Positions 63,863 through 64,000 of a DNA stretch of 64,000 nt are shown here, piece after piece (position 1 is the stretch's first letter; every line of letters begins with the position of its first letter). The stretch is from Nyssa sinensis (Eukaryota > Streptophyta > Magnoliopsida > Cornales > Nyssaceae). The notes under the pieces are model-generated. The model searched no databases. It had not been told where the DNA came from and saw nothing but the letters and a program-made list of their open reading frames with translations. The stretch covers positions 2,657,501 through 2,721,500 of the forward strand of contig CM018041.1 in assembly GCA_008638375.1 (NCBI GenBank), in the 5' to 3' direction. The position numbers and the translations under genes were made by a program.

Positions 63863-64000
63863 AGAAGCCGAATGGCTGGGGAATAAGGAAGAATTGTTTT
63901 AGAAAAATTGGGCTTTGCTCACAGGATCTCTGGTTCTCCTCGTATTGAACTTATCGGAGGCTCTACTCCCTCAAAGTGGGTCTCTTATCTTTTCTATTTT
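63530..64000 (+). mobile_element. Probable 3' end of a Ty3/gypsy-type LTR retrotransposon (partial)
   Basis: A frame ending at 63733 contains WDPGGNELFCKSDLEGKVIQ, and its DNA has GACCTTGAGGGCAAGGTCAT, a signature I associate with the region just before the 3' LTR of many plant gypsy elements. It is followed by a purine-rich GGTGGATGGAA and TGATGCGCACC (63731 on), a plausible LTR start, then a TA microsatellite (about 63831-63859) and a GC-richer transcript-like part. The LTR end lies beyond the window, so this is not proven. Confidence 0.4.

Overview
This is a nuclear window from a flowering plant, almost certainly a eudicot. The genes have many introns with GT/AG borders, the intergenic DNA is AT-rich, TA, TC and TG microsatellites are common, and the mobile elements are plant types (a TRIM/SMART miniature LTR element, hAT- and Harbinger-like MITEs, LINE, SINE and LTR remnants). 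I cannot name the species. Nothing bacterial, organellar-genic or CRISPR-like is visible.

Five protein genes were rebuilt exon by exon: (1) a clade A-type protein phosphatase 2C, + strand, 1683-6276, 3 exons, 345 aa; (2) spermine synthase, + strand, 17405-24305, 10 coding exons, 364 aa; (3) a plastid-type pyruvate kinase of the PKP4 group, + strand, 27739-33758, whose start codon appears to be split by an intron and whose third coding piece carries six 1-base insertions; (4) a CNGC1-like cyclic-nucleotide-gated channel, - strand, 34669-44266, 7 coding exons, 714 aa after ignoring one 1-base insertion; (5) a second PP2C of the Arabidopsis PP2C76 type, + strand, 51703-61236, 8 coding exons, 352 aa. 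Genes 2, 4 and 5 lie in the order of Arabidopsis At5g53120 (SPMS), At5g53130 (CNGC1) and At5g53140 (PP2C), as I remember it, so this looks like a conserved block with the pyruvate kinase inserted.

Layout: 1-257 is a complete 248-bp miniature LTR element with its target duplication. 258-1682 is the promoter and leader of the first PP2C, with ABRE-like sites and several short upstream ORFs. 6277-15690 is a long gene-poor, AT-rich stretch holding a short-TIR element, a duplicated block and a 549-bp hAT MITE with a perfect 8-bp duplication. 15700-24305 is spermine synthase, with a Harbinger MITE in its last intron. 26095-33758 is the pyruvate kinase, which converges tail to tail on the channel gene. 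The channel gene and the PP2C76 gene diverge from a 4-kb repeat-rich spacer (46600-50690). Large introns of genes 4 and 5 hold nested LINE, DNA-element, SINE and gag-like debris and unusually long poly-G runs. 61237-64000 is intergenic and ends in what looks like the 3' part of a Ty3/gypsy element.

Functionally the genes are housekeeping and stress-signalling genes (ABA-type phosphatase, polyamine synthesis, Ca2+/cation channel, second phosphatase, carbon metabolism). They do not form an operon-like system. I did not find a convincing new biological system. The observations most worth checking are the complete SMART-like element with both Pol III-like boxes and G-boxes upstream of an ABA-type phosphatase, the intron-split start codon, the K+-independent signature of the pyruvate kinase, and the strictly one-directional (+1) indels in two genes.
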